Below are positions 18,163-27,778 of a DNA stretch of 64,000 bases, in pieces. This DNA is from Massilia atriviolacea. GTDB lineage: Bacteria; Pseudomonadota; Gammaproteobacteria; Burkholderiales; Burkholderiaceae_D. The position numbers and the translations under genes were made by a program. The notes beneath the pieces are model-generated. The model made no database searches, was not told the origin of the DNA, and saw only the letters and a program-made list of their open reading frames with translations. How positions within the stretch are numbered: position 1 is the stretch's first letter; each line of letters begins with the position of its first letter. Location of the stretch: assembly GCF_003953935.1 (NCBI RefSeq), contig NZ_RXLQ01000001.1:346121-410120 (forward strand), written 5' to 3'.

Positions 18163-18236
18163 TGCGTATCAAAGTGACCCAGCCTCCAGTATGTCATGCA
18201 GCGGATGCAGCGGCCCGCACTGTGGCAGTAATGCCA

Positions 18237-19301
18237 CTATGTCGGCCGTTGCGTCGCTTCGCGCTGGCGCGCCTCCCGTTCCTGTCGCAATTCGGTGTCG
18301 CGTACCGTCAATTCCCGCATCAGCGCCTGTTTTTCCTCGGCGCCCGCATGCGCTTCGCTTTCGGCGGCTGCCAGCCGCGACGCCGCGATTTCTGCTTCGC
18401 GCGCCCTGACTGCCAGGGCAATCCTGCTTTCCCCGAGCTGGGCCTGCATGGCGTCGTGCCGCGCCTGCAATTTGTCCAGCTGGGCGGAGAGGGCCGCCGC
18501 CTCGAACGCGGCGCGCTCGGCGGCGCTGCGTTCACGGCTTGCTTCGCTTAGCGCAGCTTCGGCAGCCTGGTGCAGGCGGGCGTTTTCCGCACTCGCCTGG
18601 GATAGCTGGCCGGAGAACTGGGCGGATTGTCCTTTGTGGTGCAGCAATTGCTGGCGCAGGGTCACCAACTCGCGCTCGACCAGGGCGGCGCGCTGCTCGA
18701 AACCCTGGCGCTCCTCGGCGCGCTGGGTGGCGGTGGCTTGGTGGTAATGGTCGAACTGGGCGCGCGCCTGGGTCAGCTGGGCGTTGAGCGCAGCGACTTC
18801 CGCCGCGCGGTCGGCCAGGCGCTGCTGCAGGCCGGCCTGTTCGCTGCGCGCGCCGGCCAGGTCGACCGTCAACAGGTGATTGGCCTGCCTGGTTTGGGCG
18901 ATGGTGGCGTTGGCGCCGGCCAGCTCGGCGTCGAGCGCCTTGACGCGCTCTTCCAGTGCGGCCCGTTCCTGGCGGGATTTGTCCAGTTCATCGGCCAGTG
19001 CCCGCATGCCCTCGGCATGGGCGCGCTTTTCGAGGTCCAGGTCTTGCGCGAAATCGGTCTTGATCGACTCGTACACGCCCTTGACCGCTTGCAGCAAGCC
19101 GGCCGGCACGCCGGGACCGGCGGGCGAGGGGGCCTGCTGGTGTTCTTCCTTCCAGCGTTTGAGCATGGGCGCGATCGTACTTTTGCTGCCCGTGCCGCCC
19201 AGCGCCTCGCGCACGGTATCGACCGTGGGATTCTTGTTATCGGCAGCAAGGCCGGCAGCGGCGGCTGCGACGTGGGAATAGAGGATGCCGGGACGTGCCA
19301 T
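18237..19301 (-). CDS. KfrA-type DNA-binding coiled-coil protein
   Basis: A 354-residue protein. The first ~120 residues resemble the KfrA N-terminal DNA-binding domain (YSHVAAAAAGLAADNKNPTVDTVREALGGTGSKSTIAPMLKRW region). The remainder is an uninterrupted Ala/Glu/Gln/Arg-rich coiled coil. KfrA proteins of broad-host-range plasmids bind operators overlapping their own promoter and help segregation. Here the gene is chromosomal in context and divergent from a tyrosine recombinase. An inverted repeat of TTACGT elements lies just upstream, probably its operator. Confidence 0.8.
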   Translation of the reverse strand: MARPGILYSHVAAAAAGLAADNKNPTVDTVREALGGTGSKSTIAPMLKRWKEEHQQAPSPAGPGVPAGLLQAVKGVYESIKTDFAQDLDLEKRAHAEGMRALADELDKSRQERAALEERVKALDAELAGANATIAQTRQANHLLTVDLAGARSEQAGLQQRLADRAAEVAALNAQLTQARAQFDHYHQATATQRAEERQGFEQRAALVERELVTLRQQLLHHKGQSAQFSGQLSQASAENARLHQAAEAALSEASRERSAAERAAFEAAALSAQLDKLQARHDAMQAQLGESRIALAVRAREAEIAASRLAAAESEAHAGAEEKQALMRELTVRDTELRQEREARQREATQRPT

Positions 19302-19327
19302 GTGGGGACTCCTGAATTAGATACCGT

Positions 19328-19361
19328 ATTACGTGTTACGTAATATGATAGCAGATTACGT
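19328..19361. promoter_or_regulatory. TTACGT-repeat operator candidate between kfrA-like gene and recombinase
   Basis: ATTACGT (19328-19334) and ACGTAAT (19338-19344) form a perfect 7-bp inverted repeat with a 3-bp spacer. A third element, TTACGT, lies at 19356-19361. They sit 27-60 bp upstream of the KfrA-like start, where KfrA-type autoregulators bind. The divergent recombinase gene could be co-regulated. Confidence 0.55.
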
Positions 19362-19486
19362 TAAAATTGGATCAATGAATGCGGTATTCTTGATCGCGAT
19401 AAGAACCATTATCGTGAGTGATCCGCCACCGCCGCGTGGTATCCTGCGTCACTCTCGTTACAGATCGCGTTTTGCCGCGTTTTTCC

Positions 19487-20506
19487 ATGCCTGATGAAAT
19501 CGCTCCCGTCGCGGCACCGTCCGCCGATGGCGTGACGCTGCCGCCTCACGCCCTGACCCCGCTCGATGCCGAGCTCAGCGCCCAGCACCGGGCCTTCCTG
19601 GCCGCCGCGACCTCCGATAACACGCGCCGCGCCTACCGCTCGGCGCTCAGGCATTACCTGGCATGGGGCGGCGTCCTTCCCGCCGACGAAGCCGGCATGA
19701 TTGGCTACCTGCTCGCTTTCGCCAACGCGCTCAACCCGCGCACCCTGGCGCTGCGCCTGACCGCGCTGTCGCAATGGCACGTACACCAGGGTTTTGCGGA
19801 CGCCGCCTCCACGCCCACCGTCCGCAAAACCCTGGCCGGCATCGCGCGCACCAACGGCAAGCCCAAAAAGAAAGCCAAGGCCTTGCCGGTGGAAGACCTG
19901 GAACGCATCGTCGTGCAGCTCGCCGGCCTGGCCACCCTGAAAGCGGCGCGCGACAAGGCCTTGCTGCAGATCGGTTTTTTCGGCGGATTGCGCCGCAGCG
20001 AGCTGGTCGCCATCGACGTCGCCCACCTTGGCTGGCAAACCGAGGGCGTCACCATCACGCTCCCGCGCTCCAAGACCGACCAGATGGGGGAGGGCATCGT
20101 CAAGGCCATCCCCTACGGCGACGGCGCCTGCTGCCCCGGCACTGCGCTGCGCGCCTGGCTGGACGCCGCCGGCATTCGCGCCGGTCCGGTGTTCCGCCCG
20201 ATCAGCAAATGGGGCGAGGTCGCGCAGTCCGGCCTGCACGAAGGCAGCGTCAACACCATCCTGGCACAGTGCGCGCGCCTGGCCGGCCTCGACTATGTGC
20301 CCGATCTGTCGAGCCACAGCCTGCGGCGCGGCATGGCCACCAGCGCGCACCGCGCCGGCGCCAACTTCCGCGACATCAAGCGGCAGGGCGGCTGGCGCCA
20401 CGACGGCACGGTGCAGGGATATATCGAAGAAGCCGGCCGCTTCGACGACAACGCCGCCGGCGCCTTGCTGCGCGCCGGACGGCGCAAGCCCGAACCCGCA
20501 ACCTAG
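19487..20506 (+). CDS. Tyrosine-type site-specific recombinase/integrase
   Basis: A 339-residue recombinase that cuts and rejoins DNA through a 3'-phosphotyrosine. The N-terminal SAM-like core-binding domain contains SDNTRRAYRSALRHYLAW. The catalytic domain keeps all key residues: Arg in FGGLRRSELVAI, Lys in PRSKTDQ, HSLRRG, GGWRH and the nucleophilic Tyr in VQGYIEEA. It appears intact. No obvious attachment-site repeats were found. The start at 19487 (MPDEIAP) was chosen over an upstream in-frame ATG at 19418; neither has a strong ribosome-binding site. Confidence 0.9.
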   Translation: MPDEIAPVAAPSADGVTLPPHALTPLDAELSAQHRAFLAAATSDNTRRAYRSALRHYLAWGGVLPADEAGMIGYLLAFANALNPRTLALRLTALSQWHVHQGFADAASTPTVRKTLAGIARTNGKPKKKAKALPVEDLERIVVQLAGLATLKAARDKALLQIGFFGGLRRSELVAIDVAHLGWQTEGVTITLPRSKTDQMGEGIVKAIPYGDGACCPGTALRAWLDAAGIRAGPVFRPISKWGEVAQSGLHEGSVNTILAQCARLAGLDYVPDLSSHSLRRGMATSAHRAGANFRDIKRQGGWRHDGTVQGYIEEAGRFDDNAAGALLRAGRRKPEPAT

Positions 20507-20640
20507 CCGGCGCCGCGCGCGTGTGCACAAATCAAGGAATATTTCACTCTGGTCGTTTCGACAGCATTGCATGACTTGCTCGGCCGACGTACCATGAAAA
20601 AACGCTTTGCTCTGTACGCCACCTACACGCCGGAGGATTC

Positions 20641-22710
20641 GTGACCATCATTCGCCGCTTGCTCAAGCACTGGCTGCTCATCATCGTCCTTCTCCTGATC
20701 CTGCTGGTGGCCGCGCCGCCGCTGCTGCTGTCGCTGTCGGACAGGCAGGAAAAGTCCGATACCGACCCCGGCCGGGGCGCCGCCCTGGTCACCCAGGACA
20801 TCTTCGGCGACAGCTTCACCAAGGTGACGTACCTGGAGCAGAACTGGAAGCCCGAAGACAGCCTGTGGTTCTACAACACCACCCAGGGCTCGAACCTGCT
20901 GCCCTACGATTTTTTCATCGCGCTCGAACAGCCGAGTGCCACGCCCGCCGTCGCCGCGCCGCCGTTCCGCGCCAACGAAAACATGAACCGCTTCCGCTAC
21001 CTGCCGCAGCGCGCCACGGCGTCCAATCCCGACGGCTTGCCGGTCGGCTTCGTCAAGGACGGCTACCTGAAAAAGGATTACATCGGCCTGACCTGCGCCG
21101 CCTGCCACACGGCGCAGATCAACTATCGCGGCATCGCCATGCGCATCGACGGCGGCCCTGGCGCGGCCGACATGGTGGGCTTCCTCAAGGCCTTGACCGA
21201 CTCGATGCGCGCGGTGCGCGACCAGCCGGCGGTGCAGCAGCGTTTCGTCAAGGCGGTGCTGGCGCGCGGCGGCTACGCCACGGCCGACGACGTCGTCAAG
21301 GACGTCGCCGTCTACACCCAGCGCCTGGTCAGCTACAACATCATCAACCACAGCCCGACCGACTACGGCTACGCGCGCCTGGACGCCTTCGGCCGCATCT
21401 ACAACCGCACCCTCGAACACCTGCTCAACCGCAGGCAGCTCGACAACGTCCTGCAGAATTTCCTCAGCCCCGCCCAGGTGCAGGCCGCCATGGCCGGAAC
21501 CGGAACCGGCGACACACTGACCTCGACCCAGCGCGACACGATCATCCAGCAAGTGGCCAACACCTCCGCCGTCGAAGCGCTGAAGAAAGAGCTCTTCATC
21601 AACGCCGACGCCCCCGTCAGCTATCCCTTCCTGTGGGACATTCCCCAGCACGACGTGGTCCAGTGGAACGGCCTGGGCAACAACGCCGGCCTCGGTCCGC
21701 TGGGCCGCAATGCCGGCGAAGTGATCGGCGTGTTCGGCACCCTCAACTGGCACGAGTCGACCGAGTATTCGCTCGGCTCCCTGCTGGCCGGCAAAGGCAT
21801 CGTCCAGAAAGCCATCCGCTTCGATTCCTCGGTCAACGTGGAGAACCTGCGCCGCATCGAGAATCACCTGGTCTCCCTGCAATCGCCGATGTGGCCCGTC
21901 GACGTGGTCGGCCATGCCACGAGCGACCAGGGGCGCCTGCTCAACGGCAAGCGCCTGTTCAACAGTTACTGCGCCAGCTGCCACGCCAATATCGACCGCG
22001 ATTCGCCGGCGCGGCGCATCGTCGCCCACATGTCCGGACTGGACGAGGTCGGCACCGATCCCACCATGGCCAATAACAGCGTCAAGTACCAGGGCTATTC
22101 CGGTATCCTGCGCAACGAATATGTGGGCGCGAACGTCGGCAACATCCTGCTCGATAAAAAGGCGCCGATCGCCGCGCTGCTGACCAAGGCCACCATGAGC
22201 GTGCTCGAAACGCGCGACCCCGACAAATCGTTCGTGCGGCGCTGGGCCGAGTGGCTGCGCAATATGGCCATCGCCTTTTTCGGCAATGAAATCAAGCCGT
22301 CCAACAAGCAGGGCAGCTATCCGATCGACACCACCATCACCCCCTACGCCTCCTTGCATGCCTACAAGGGCCGCGCCTTGAACGGTATCTGGGCCACCGC
22401 GCCCTATCTGCACAACGGCTCGGTGCCGACCCTGTACGACCTGCTGCTGCCGGCTGCCTGCGCACCCGCCGCCAAACAGGGCGAATGCCGGCCCGCCAAC
22501 TTCATGGTCGGCTCGCGCGAATTCGACCCCGTCAAAGTCGGATTGCGCAGCGAAGGCTACGAGGGCTTCCGGTTCGACACCACGCTGCCAGGCAACGCCA
22601 ACACCGGGCACGAATACGGCACGGCCGACACCGTCCAGGACGGCAAACCGCTGCCGGCGCTCACGGAACAGGAGCGCCTCGACCTGCTCGAGTACCTGAA
22701 GCGGCTGTGA
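20641..22710 (+). CDS. Large di-haem c-type cytochrome (cytochrome c peroxidase/RoxA-like)
   Basis: A 689-residue membrane-anchored periplasmic protein that starts with GTG, preceded by GGAGG. It has one N-terminal hydrophobic helix ([21 protein letters not shown]) and two haem c attachment motifs, CAACH near residue 153 and CASCH near residue 445. The C-terminal [27 protein letters not shown] is characteristic of the di-haem peroxidase/MauG/RoxA superfamily. At about 75 kDa it is twice the size of classical CcpA and closer to rubber-oxygenase-like cytochromes, though the spacing of about 290 residues between haem motifs is larger than I recall for RoxA. Substrate unknown; no partner gene is adjacent. 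Confidence 0.82.
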   Translation: MTIIRRLLKHWLLIIVLLLILLVAAPPLLLSLSDRQEKSDTDPGRGAALVTQDIFGDSFTKVTYLEQNWKPEDSLWFYNTTQGSNLLPYDFFIALEQPSATPAVAAPPFRANENMNRFRYLPQRATASNPDGLPVGFVKDGYLKKDYIGLTCAACHTAQINYRGIAMRIDGGPGAADMVGFLKALTDSMRAVRDQPAVQQRFVKAVLARGGYATADDVVKDVAVYTQRLVSYNIINHSPTDYGYARLDAFGRIYNRTLEHLLNRRQLDNVLQNFLSPAQVQAAMAGTGTGDTLTSTQRDTIIQQVANTSAVEALKKELFINADAPVSYPFLWDIPQHDVVQWNGLGNNAGLGPLGRNAGEVIGVFGTLNWHESTEYSLGSLLAGKGIVQKAIRFDSSVNVENLRRIENHLVSLQSPMWPVDVVGHATSDQGRLLNGKRLFNSYCASCHANIDRDSPARRIVAHMSGLDEVGTDPTMANNSVKYQGYSGILRNEYVGANVGNILLDKKAPIAALLTKATMSVLETRDPDKSFVRRWAEWLRNMAIAFFGNEIKPSNKQGSYPIDTTITPYASLHAYKGRALNGIWATAPYLHNGSVPTLYDLLLPAACAPAAKQGECRPANFMVGSREFDPVKVGLRSEGYEGFRFDTTLPGNANTGHEYGTADTVQDGKPLPALTEQERLDLLEYLKRL

Positions 22711-22858
22711 CCGCGCCGCCATGCAGGCCGCTCCGGCCCGTCCGGAGGCGGCCTGCGGCCTGCCGCCGGCCGCCGATTTTTACGCGCGCTCGCCTCCCAT
22801 CCGCCACGCACCCTCTATAATGATGGCTCGTGCAGTCATTACAACAGGAGAATCAAAG

Positions 22859-23434
22859 ATGGCAATTAGTCTGACCAAGGGTGGCAACGTCAACCTGAGC
22901 AAGGAAGCGCCCGGCCTGACGAAAATGGTCGTCGGTCTTGGCTGGGACGCCCGTTCCACCAGCGGCGCCGAGTTCGACCTTGACGGCAGCGTGTTCTTGT
23001 TGAAGGCCGACGGCAAAGTCCGCGCCGACACCGACATGATTTTCTATAACAACCTCAAATCGGTCGACGGCAGCGTGGTTCACTCGGGCGACAACCGCAC
23101 CGGCGACGGCGATGGCGACGACGAAAGCCTCACCGTGGACCTGAGCCGCGTGCCGGCCGATGTCGAAAAAATCTCCGTCTGCGTCACCATCCACGACGCG
23201 GCGGCGCGCAAGCAGAACTTCGGCATGGTGTCGAATGCCTTCATCCGCTGCGTCAATGCCAGCGGCAATACCGAAATCGCGCGTTTCGACCTGTCCGAAG
23301 ACGGCTCGACCGAAGCGGCCATGATTTTCGGTGAAATCTACCGCCATTCCGGCGACTGGAAATTCCGCGCGGTCGGCCAGGGCTTCAACGGCGGCCTCGG
23401 TCCCCTGGCATCGTCGTTCGGCGTCAACGTGTAA
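22859..23434 (+). CDS. TerD-family stress protein
   Basis: A 191-residue calcium-binding TerD-type protein (general stress/tellurite resistance). It begins [23 protein letters not shown] and carries the acidic Ca-binding loops [10 protein letters not shown] and [20 protein letters not shown] precedes the ATG, and a TATAAT lies at 22816-22821. It stands alone here: no terZABC neighbours. Because the window also encodes VWA, kinase-like, SPFH and PspA stress modules, TerD may belong to the same envelope-stress network, but that is inference. Confidence 0.93.
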   Translation: MAISLTKGGNVNLSKEAPGLTKMVVGLGWDARSTSGAEFDLDGSVFLLKADGKVRADTDMIFYNNLKSVDGSVVHSGDNRTGDGDGDDESLTVDLSRVPADVEKISVCVTIHDAAARKQNFGMVSNAFIRCVNASGNTEIARFDLSEDGSTEAAMIFGEIYRHSGDWKFRAVGQGFNGGLGPLASSFGVNV

Positions 23435-23512
23435 GGCAGGGCGCGGTGCGGCGCACCCGGCCGCACCTCGCCTTCGTGCAGAAACAGTGCGCAGCCTGGG
23501 ACCGGGTGTCGA

Positions 23513-24184
23513 CTATCGCTGCTTCGCGGCGAAGCCGACCAGCGCCTTTGCCGTCGCCATCACCTGCGCCACCGTCATGCCCGCTTCGTTCTTGTCGTTC
23601 AGGGCATCGGCAATGACGATCTCGTGCGACACCGCGTCGCCCACAGCGAGCAGTTTCCACTGGCATTGCCGGCTGTCCCCGGTCGTCGCCAATGACAGCG
23701 TGGCAGGCGTGCCGTCGACCGTCTGGTTCAGCAATTCGCTGACCACGGTGTACGAGGCGCCATCTTCCTTGTAGCGCCACACGGTCAGCATCGCGCCGGC
23801 GCGTCCCTGCCGGCCGAACAGGTAGTTCTTCCGGCGTTTGCTCTCTTCGACGCTGCCCAGCAAATCGAGTTCGCCGACCCGCGCGGCGCCGCCGAAGCGC
23901 ACCGGCACGAAGGCGGGCAGCGTTTTCACCGCGTCGAGCTGGCCGATGAACGCTGCAGGCACGACCACCGCACGAAAACCGCGCTTGTCGACGCGCGCAT
24001 CCTTGCGCAGCTCGCGCTGCCATTGCGTTGTCATCGACGCCAGCGGCGCCTGCTTGCGTCCCGGGCCGCTACTGTCGCCCGATATCGACATGGGCGGTGG
24101 CGGCGGATCCGGCGCCGTCTGCGCCTGGGCGGCCGACAGCGATAACAGGAGCAGGGCGCCAGGCACCGTCGGACGTGCGAACAT
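23513..24184 (-). CDS. Secreted hypothetical protein (223 aa)
   Basis: Family not recognised. It has a signal peptide (LLLLSLSAAQAQ), then a Pro-rich linker (PDPPPPP) and a compact domain (about residues 50-220) with one cysteine (SRQCQWKLL). It is divergent from the lipoprotein hydrolase gene, with 94 bp between starts. Confidence 0.75.
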   Translation of the reverse strand: MFARPTVPGALLLLSLSAAQAQTAPDPPPPPMSISGDSSGPGRKQAPLASMTTQWQRELRKDARVDKRGFRAVVVPAAFIGQLDAVKTLPAFVPVRFGGAARVGELDLLGSVEESKRRKNYLFGRQGRAGAMLTVWRYKEDGASYTVVSELLNQTVDGTPATLSLATTGDSRQCQWKLLAVGDAVSHEIVIADALNDKNEAGMTVAQVMATAKALVGFAAKQR

Positions 24185-24278
24185 ATAAATTCTTTCAAGA
24201 TTGTCTTTGCATTATTATACCGGCCTGTTTGCCGGTTTTTACCCCGCTGTAGCATTACTCAAGGAATCGACCAATTCA

Positions 24279-25397
24279 ATGAACCGTGCCTTCGCGCTTG
24301 TCTTCCTGCCCTTGCTGCTGAGCGCCTGCGCGATGCCCGAGCGTGGCGCGGCGCCGCTGCCCGAATTGAGGTCGACCTACACCGAGAATGACGTTCGCTA
24401 CCCGGTCCTGTACGGCACCTCGCGCAAGCCGAATGGTGCCCGGACCGGCTATCTGGACGAACGCGGCCCCGGAGTGCAATACGGCAGGGTGATCGTCACC
24501 ATCCCCAAGGGCCACGCGACCGGTTCGCTGGGCGAGAAGGGGACCCTGTTTTCGCCCGATACGCGCCTGTTTATCGCGCCCGGCAATATCGAATTCCATA
24601 GCCCGGACAGCTTCATGAAACTGGCGGCCGGACGTCCTGGGAAGGGCAGCTACCTCCTGGTGTTCATCCACGGCTATAACAGCTCCTTCGACGATGCCGC
24701 GCTGCGGGCGGCGCAACTCGGCTACGACCTGGATGTGGCGCCGAACGACATGATGTTCTTCTCGTGGGCGGCAAAAAAGGACTACCGCACCTACACCTAC
24801 GATGAAGCGACCGCCGACGCCAGCGAGATTCACCTGGAAGCGTTCCTGAAAACCGTGCGCGCGGCGGCCGGCGCGAGAAAGGTGCACATCATCGCGCACA
24901 GCATGGGAAACCGCCCGCTGATGCGCGTCATCTCGCGCCTGCAGCTGGCGCCGGGGGAGAGCAAACCGTTCGGGCAGATCATCCTGGCCGCGCCCGATGT
25001 CGATCGCGACGTCTTCACGCACCATGCGCACAACTACCTCAGGGTGGCCGAACGCACCACGGTGTACCTGTCGCCATTCGACGTCGCGCTGGGCCTCTCG
25101 CAGGACCTCCATTTTTATCCGCGCGTCGGCTGCGGCGACAAACCGCAGGCCCGCATCAAGGAGATCGACAGCGTCGTCTCCTTCGTGCCCGAGGATTTTC
25201 CCTCGCATACCTACATCGCCTCGACCCTGCCGCTGCTGAACGATGTGCGCAACCTCGTCCTCAATGGCGAGCCGGCGCGCCAGGGAGCCGGCTGGAAAGC
25301 CCATCCGGGCTACTGGACGGTCGGCCAGGACCGGCCGCACAGCGGACCGAGTTGCAGCAGCGCGGGCAGTTTTTTCAATCCGCTCTGGAAAAAATAG
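24279..25397 (+). CDS. Lipoprotein alpha/beta hydrolase (DUF900 type)
   Basis: A 372-residue predicted lipoprotein. A start at 24279 gives a signal ending in the lipobox LLSAC, and a longer in-frame extension lacks sense. The hydrolase core has HGYNSSFDDAALRAAQL (oxyanion region) and the nucleophile elbow AHSMGNRPLM, with a candidate Asp in AAPDVDRDVF. DUF900 proteins are esterase/lipase-like; the substrate is unknown. The stop is 9 bp from the convergent GH27 stop. Confidence 0.85.
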   Translation: MNRAFALVFLPLLLSACAMPERGAAPLPELRSTYTENDVRYPVLYGTSRKPNGARTGYLDERGPGVQYGRVIVTIPKGHATGSLGEKGTLFSPDTRLFIAPGNIEFHSPDSFMKLAAGRPGKGSYLLVFIHGYNSSFDDAALRAAQLGYDLDVAPNDMMFFSWAAKKDYRTYTYDEATADASEIHLEAFLKTVRAAAGARKVHIIAHSMGNRPLMRVISRLQLAPGESKPFGQIILAAPDVDRDVFTHHAHNYLRVAERTTVYLSPFDVALGLSQDLHFYPRVGCGDKPQARIKEIDSVVSFVPEDFPSHTYIASTLPLLNDVRNLVLNGEPARQGAGWKAHPGYWTVGQDRPHSGPSCSSAGSFFNPLWKK

Positions 25398-25406
25398 CAG
25401 GCGCTC

Positions 25407-26669
25407 CTACTCGGCCACCGGATACAGCCGCAGCACCCGCGCCTCGTGGCTGATCACCTCCGTGGTGAACGGAATATCGTAGGTCCCGATATCCTGGTGC
25501 CGCCACAGGTCGCGCACCCTGTATTTTTTCCAGGTCAGCGCCAGGTCGCGCCGCAGGCTCAGGGTCATGTCGGCCGTGGCGCTGCCGCGATTGAGCAGGG
25601 CCACCGCGTAACTGCCGTCCGCCAGCTCCTTGGCATACACCTGCAGCACGCCATCGTCGCGCACCTTCTCGGCAGGTTTGCCCAGCGGGTCCTGATTGAG
25701 CGCGATGATTTCCTTGTTGGTGAAGGTCGCCAGCGTGTCCGCATCGAGCGAACGCAGGTCGGCGCCGGCCAGCAGGGGCGAGCCGACCATCGCCCACATG
25801 CTGAAATGCGTGCGGTACTCGACGTTCGACGCACCCGCCCCGACCAGCTCCTTGCTGCGCCCATTGAGGCCCACGATCAGCATGTCGTAATCGTTCCAGT
25901 GTCCGGGACCGGAATGCTTTTCCAGCCCGATGCCGCGATCGAGCGTATCGAGCACGTCGAAATAGTACTTCTCGCGGTTGCCCGGATAATCGAAATCGTC
26001 CGAGATATCCTGCCCGATGCGCCAGTGATTGATGCCCATGTCCGCCGCCCATTCCCACGGCTGGCCCCAGCCGCAATGGCAGGCGTGCAGCACGATGCCG
26101 CGCCGCTGCGCCATCAGGGCGCGCGACATGGTCCCGAAAATCGTCTTCAGCACCGGTACCGGCGCCTCCTTGTGCGAACAGCAGCTGTCGTATTTCAGGT
26201 GATCGACGCCCCACGACGCGAACAGCTTCGCGTCTTCCGCCTCGTGGCCCTCGCTGCCGGTGTAGCCGGCGCAGGTGGTCTGGCCCGGCCCCGAGTAAAT
26301 CCCGAACTTCATGCCCTTCGCATGCGCGTAGTCGGCCAGGTACTTGATCCCGCGCGGGAAGCGCACCGGGTCGAATTCCAGCGGCCTGTCGCGCCGGTTG
26401 CCCTTGTAGCGCTGCCAGCCGTCGTCCAGGTTCACATACTGGTAGCCGGCGTCGCGCATGCCGTTGGCCACCATCGCGTCGATGGTCTCGACGATCAGCT
26501 TTTCGTCGATGCTGTCGCCGAAGTTGTTCCAGCTGCTCCAGCCCATCGGCGGCGTCAACGCCAGCCCGTTGCTGACAGGTTTGGCCGCGGCCGCCGGCAT
26601 GGACAGCACCAGCGGTGCAAGAAGGGCCAGCGCACAGCGCCTGGCGCTGCGAAGAAGAGATGTCGTCAT
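25407..26669 (-). CDS. Secreted GH27 glycosidase, probable alpha-N-acetylgalactosaminidase (copy 2)
   Basis: A 420-residue exported GH27 enzyme, signal peptide ending PAAAA. The catalytic nucleophile is D161 (HLKYDSCC) and the acid/base D221 (RIGQDISDD), with LTPPMGWSSWNNF and NLDDGWQ at the active-site rim. The loop that holds a substrate-selecting Glu in alpha-galactosidases (CEW) reads CHCGWG here (196-202). Loss of that Glu, which becomes Ser in human alpha-N-acetylgalactosaminidase, makes room for a 2-acetamido group. It is the last gene of the aga-type operon, joined by an ATGA overlap, and a close paralogue of the enzyme at 32114. GH27 membership is secure; specificity is inferred. Confidence 0.9.
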   Translation of the reverse strand: MTTSLLRSARRCALALLAPLVLSMPAAAAKPVSNGLALTPPMGWSSWNNFGDSIDEKLIVETIDAMVANGMRDAGYQYVNLDDGWQRYKGNRRDRPLEFDPVRFPRGIKYLADYAHAKGMKFGIYSGPGQTTCAGYTGSEGHEAEDAKLFASWGVDHLKYDSCCSHKEAPVPVLKTIFGTMSRALMAQRRGIVLHACHCGWGQPWEWAADMGINHWRIGQDISDDFDYPGNREKYYFDVLDTLDRGIGLEKHSGPGHWNDYDMLIVGLNGRSKELVGAGASNVEYRTHFSMWAMVGSPLLAGADLRSLDADTLATFTNKEIIALNQDPLGKPAEKVRDDGVLQVYAKELADGSYAVALLNRGSATADMTLSLRRDLALTWKKYRVRDLWRHQDIGTYDIPFTTEVISHEARVLRLYPVAE

Positions 26670-27778
26670 GGTTGATCCGATGCGTGCGTTGAAAGGGAGG
26701 CGCCGGCCGTCGGCCAGGCCTGCGGGAACAGCTTGCGCGCGTTGCGCGAATAGATTTTGTCGACCACCCGGCGCGGCAGCGCCAGGCCGCGGAAAGGGGC
26801 GTCGAGGTCGGGCGAACGCATCACGCGCCCGGAAGTGAGGAAGGCCCAGTCGTCGAGCCATGCCGCATGCGCCGCGCCGGCGAACCCGGTGTCGCCCTGG
26901 CCGGGGGAACTGGCCAGGTCGGTCCCGTACAGCACCCGGTCCTGGTAGCGGATCAGGAAGGCGCGCACCTTGGCGCGGCGCCCGATCGCCTGCTGCTGCA
27001 AATGCACCATGCGTGCCGCCAGGTCGACCCGCGCGTCGGGATGCGCGTCCAGGAAGCGCGCCAGCGCTTCCACGTCCCATTCCAGCGACGCCAGGTGCAC
27101 CGCCACAAAGCGCATCGTCGGGTGCCGCTCGAGCAGATGGTCGCGCGCCGCCAGCTGCTGCGCGTAGCCCGGCCACGCGGCTTGCCTGTACATATGGTAC
27201 TGGGGGTGCTCGCGGAAGTACTGGCGGTCGCTGTCGACAGTCATCTTGGCGAGCGGCAGCCAGCAGTTTTTCGGCTCGCCCTGATGGCCCAGCACCGGCA
27301 CGCCGCGTTCGGCCAGATGGGCGAACACCGGTGCGAAGCGGGCGTCGTCCACCATCACCGGCCGGCCATCCTTGCCGCGCAAGGCCATGCCGATATTCTT
27401 CCAGACCTTGACCCCGACCGCGCCGTCGGCCACGGCCTTGTCGAGATCGGCGATGGTCCGCGCCGCCCACTCGGGCTGCTCGAAGCGCGCCACCGGAAAG
27501 GTGGCCGCAAACGCCACCTCGGCGGGGTGGCGCCGCAGCAGGGACAGCGCGGCCTCGCGCTGCGCGTCGAGCGCCGGAAAATCCGGATAATCGACGTTGA
27601 TCGTCAGCACGCGCACCTTGTCCGCCTTGGCCCTGGCAAAAAAGGCCGGCAGTTCGCCGTGCAGGTGCATGTGGGCGTCGATCTTCTCGACCCGGTAAAA
27701 GTCGGCCCGGCTGTAAGTCGGCGCCGCCGCCGCCACGCCTGCGGCCAGCAGCAGGGCGGCGCCCGCGATGCGCCTCAT
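26666..27778 (-). CDS. Exported amidohydrolase-2-family protein
   Basis: A 370-residue metal-dependent TIM-barrel hydrolase with a signal peptide (MRRIAGAALLLAAGVAAAA); the start at 27778 overlaps the kinase stop in ATGA. Metal-site elements are DAHMHLHGEL, GVKVWKNIGM, GHQGEPKN, VAVHLASLEWD and LYGTDLAS. It belongs with PF04909-type amidohydrolases, not with NagA/AgaA sugar-phosphate deacetylases, and its export argues against a cytoplasmic phosphosugar substrate. Position inside the operon suggests action on the sugar or a derivative (lactone, acyl or aldonate) in the periplasm. Reaction unknown. Confidence 0.82.
   Translation of the reverse strand: MRRIAGAALLLAAGVAAAAPTYSRADFYRVEKIDAHMHLHGELPAFFARAKADKVRVLTINVDYPDFPALDAQREAALSLLRRHPAEVAFAATFPVARFEQPEWAARTIADLDKAVADGAVGVKVWKNIGMALRGKDGRPVMVDDARFAPVFAHLAERGVPVLGHQGEPKNCWLPLAKMTVDSDRQYFREHPQYHMYRQAAWPGYAQQLAARDHLLERHPTMRFVAVHLASLEWDVEALARFLDAHPDARVDLAARMVHLQQQAIGRRAKVRAFLIRYQDRVLYGTDLASSPGQGDTGFAGAAHAAWLDDWAFLTSGRVMRSPDLDAPFRGLALPRRVVDKIYSRNARKLFPQAWPTAGASLSTHASDQP

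Noticed and set aside
17092-20506. Complete prophage or integrative element
   Set aside because: A recombinase and a lysozyme occur close together, but there are no attachment repeats, capsid, tail or replication genes, and base composition does not shift.
26666-27778. AgaA/NagA sugar-phosphate deacetylase
   Set aside because: It has a signal peptide and PF04909-type motifs, not the NagA metal-site pattern, so a cytoplasmic GalNAc-6-P deacetylase role is not supported.
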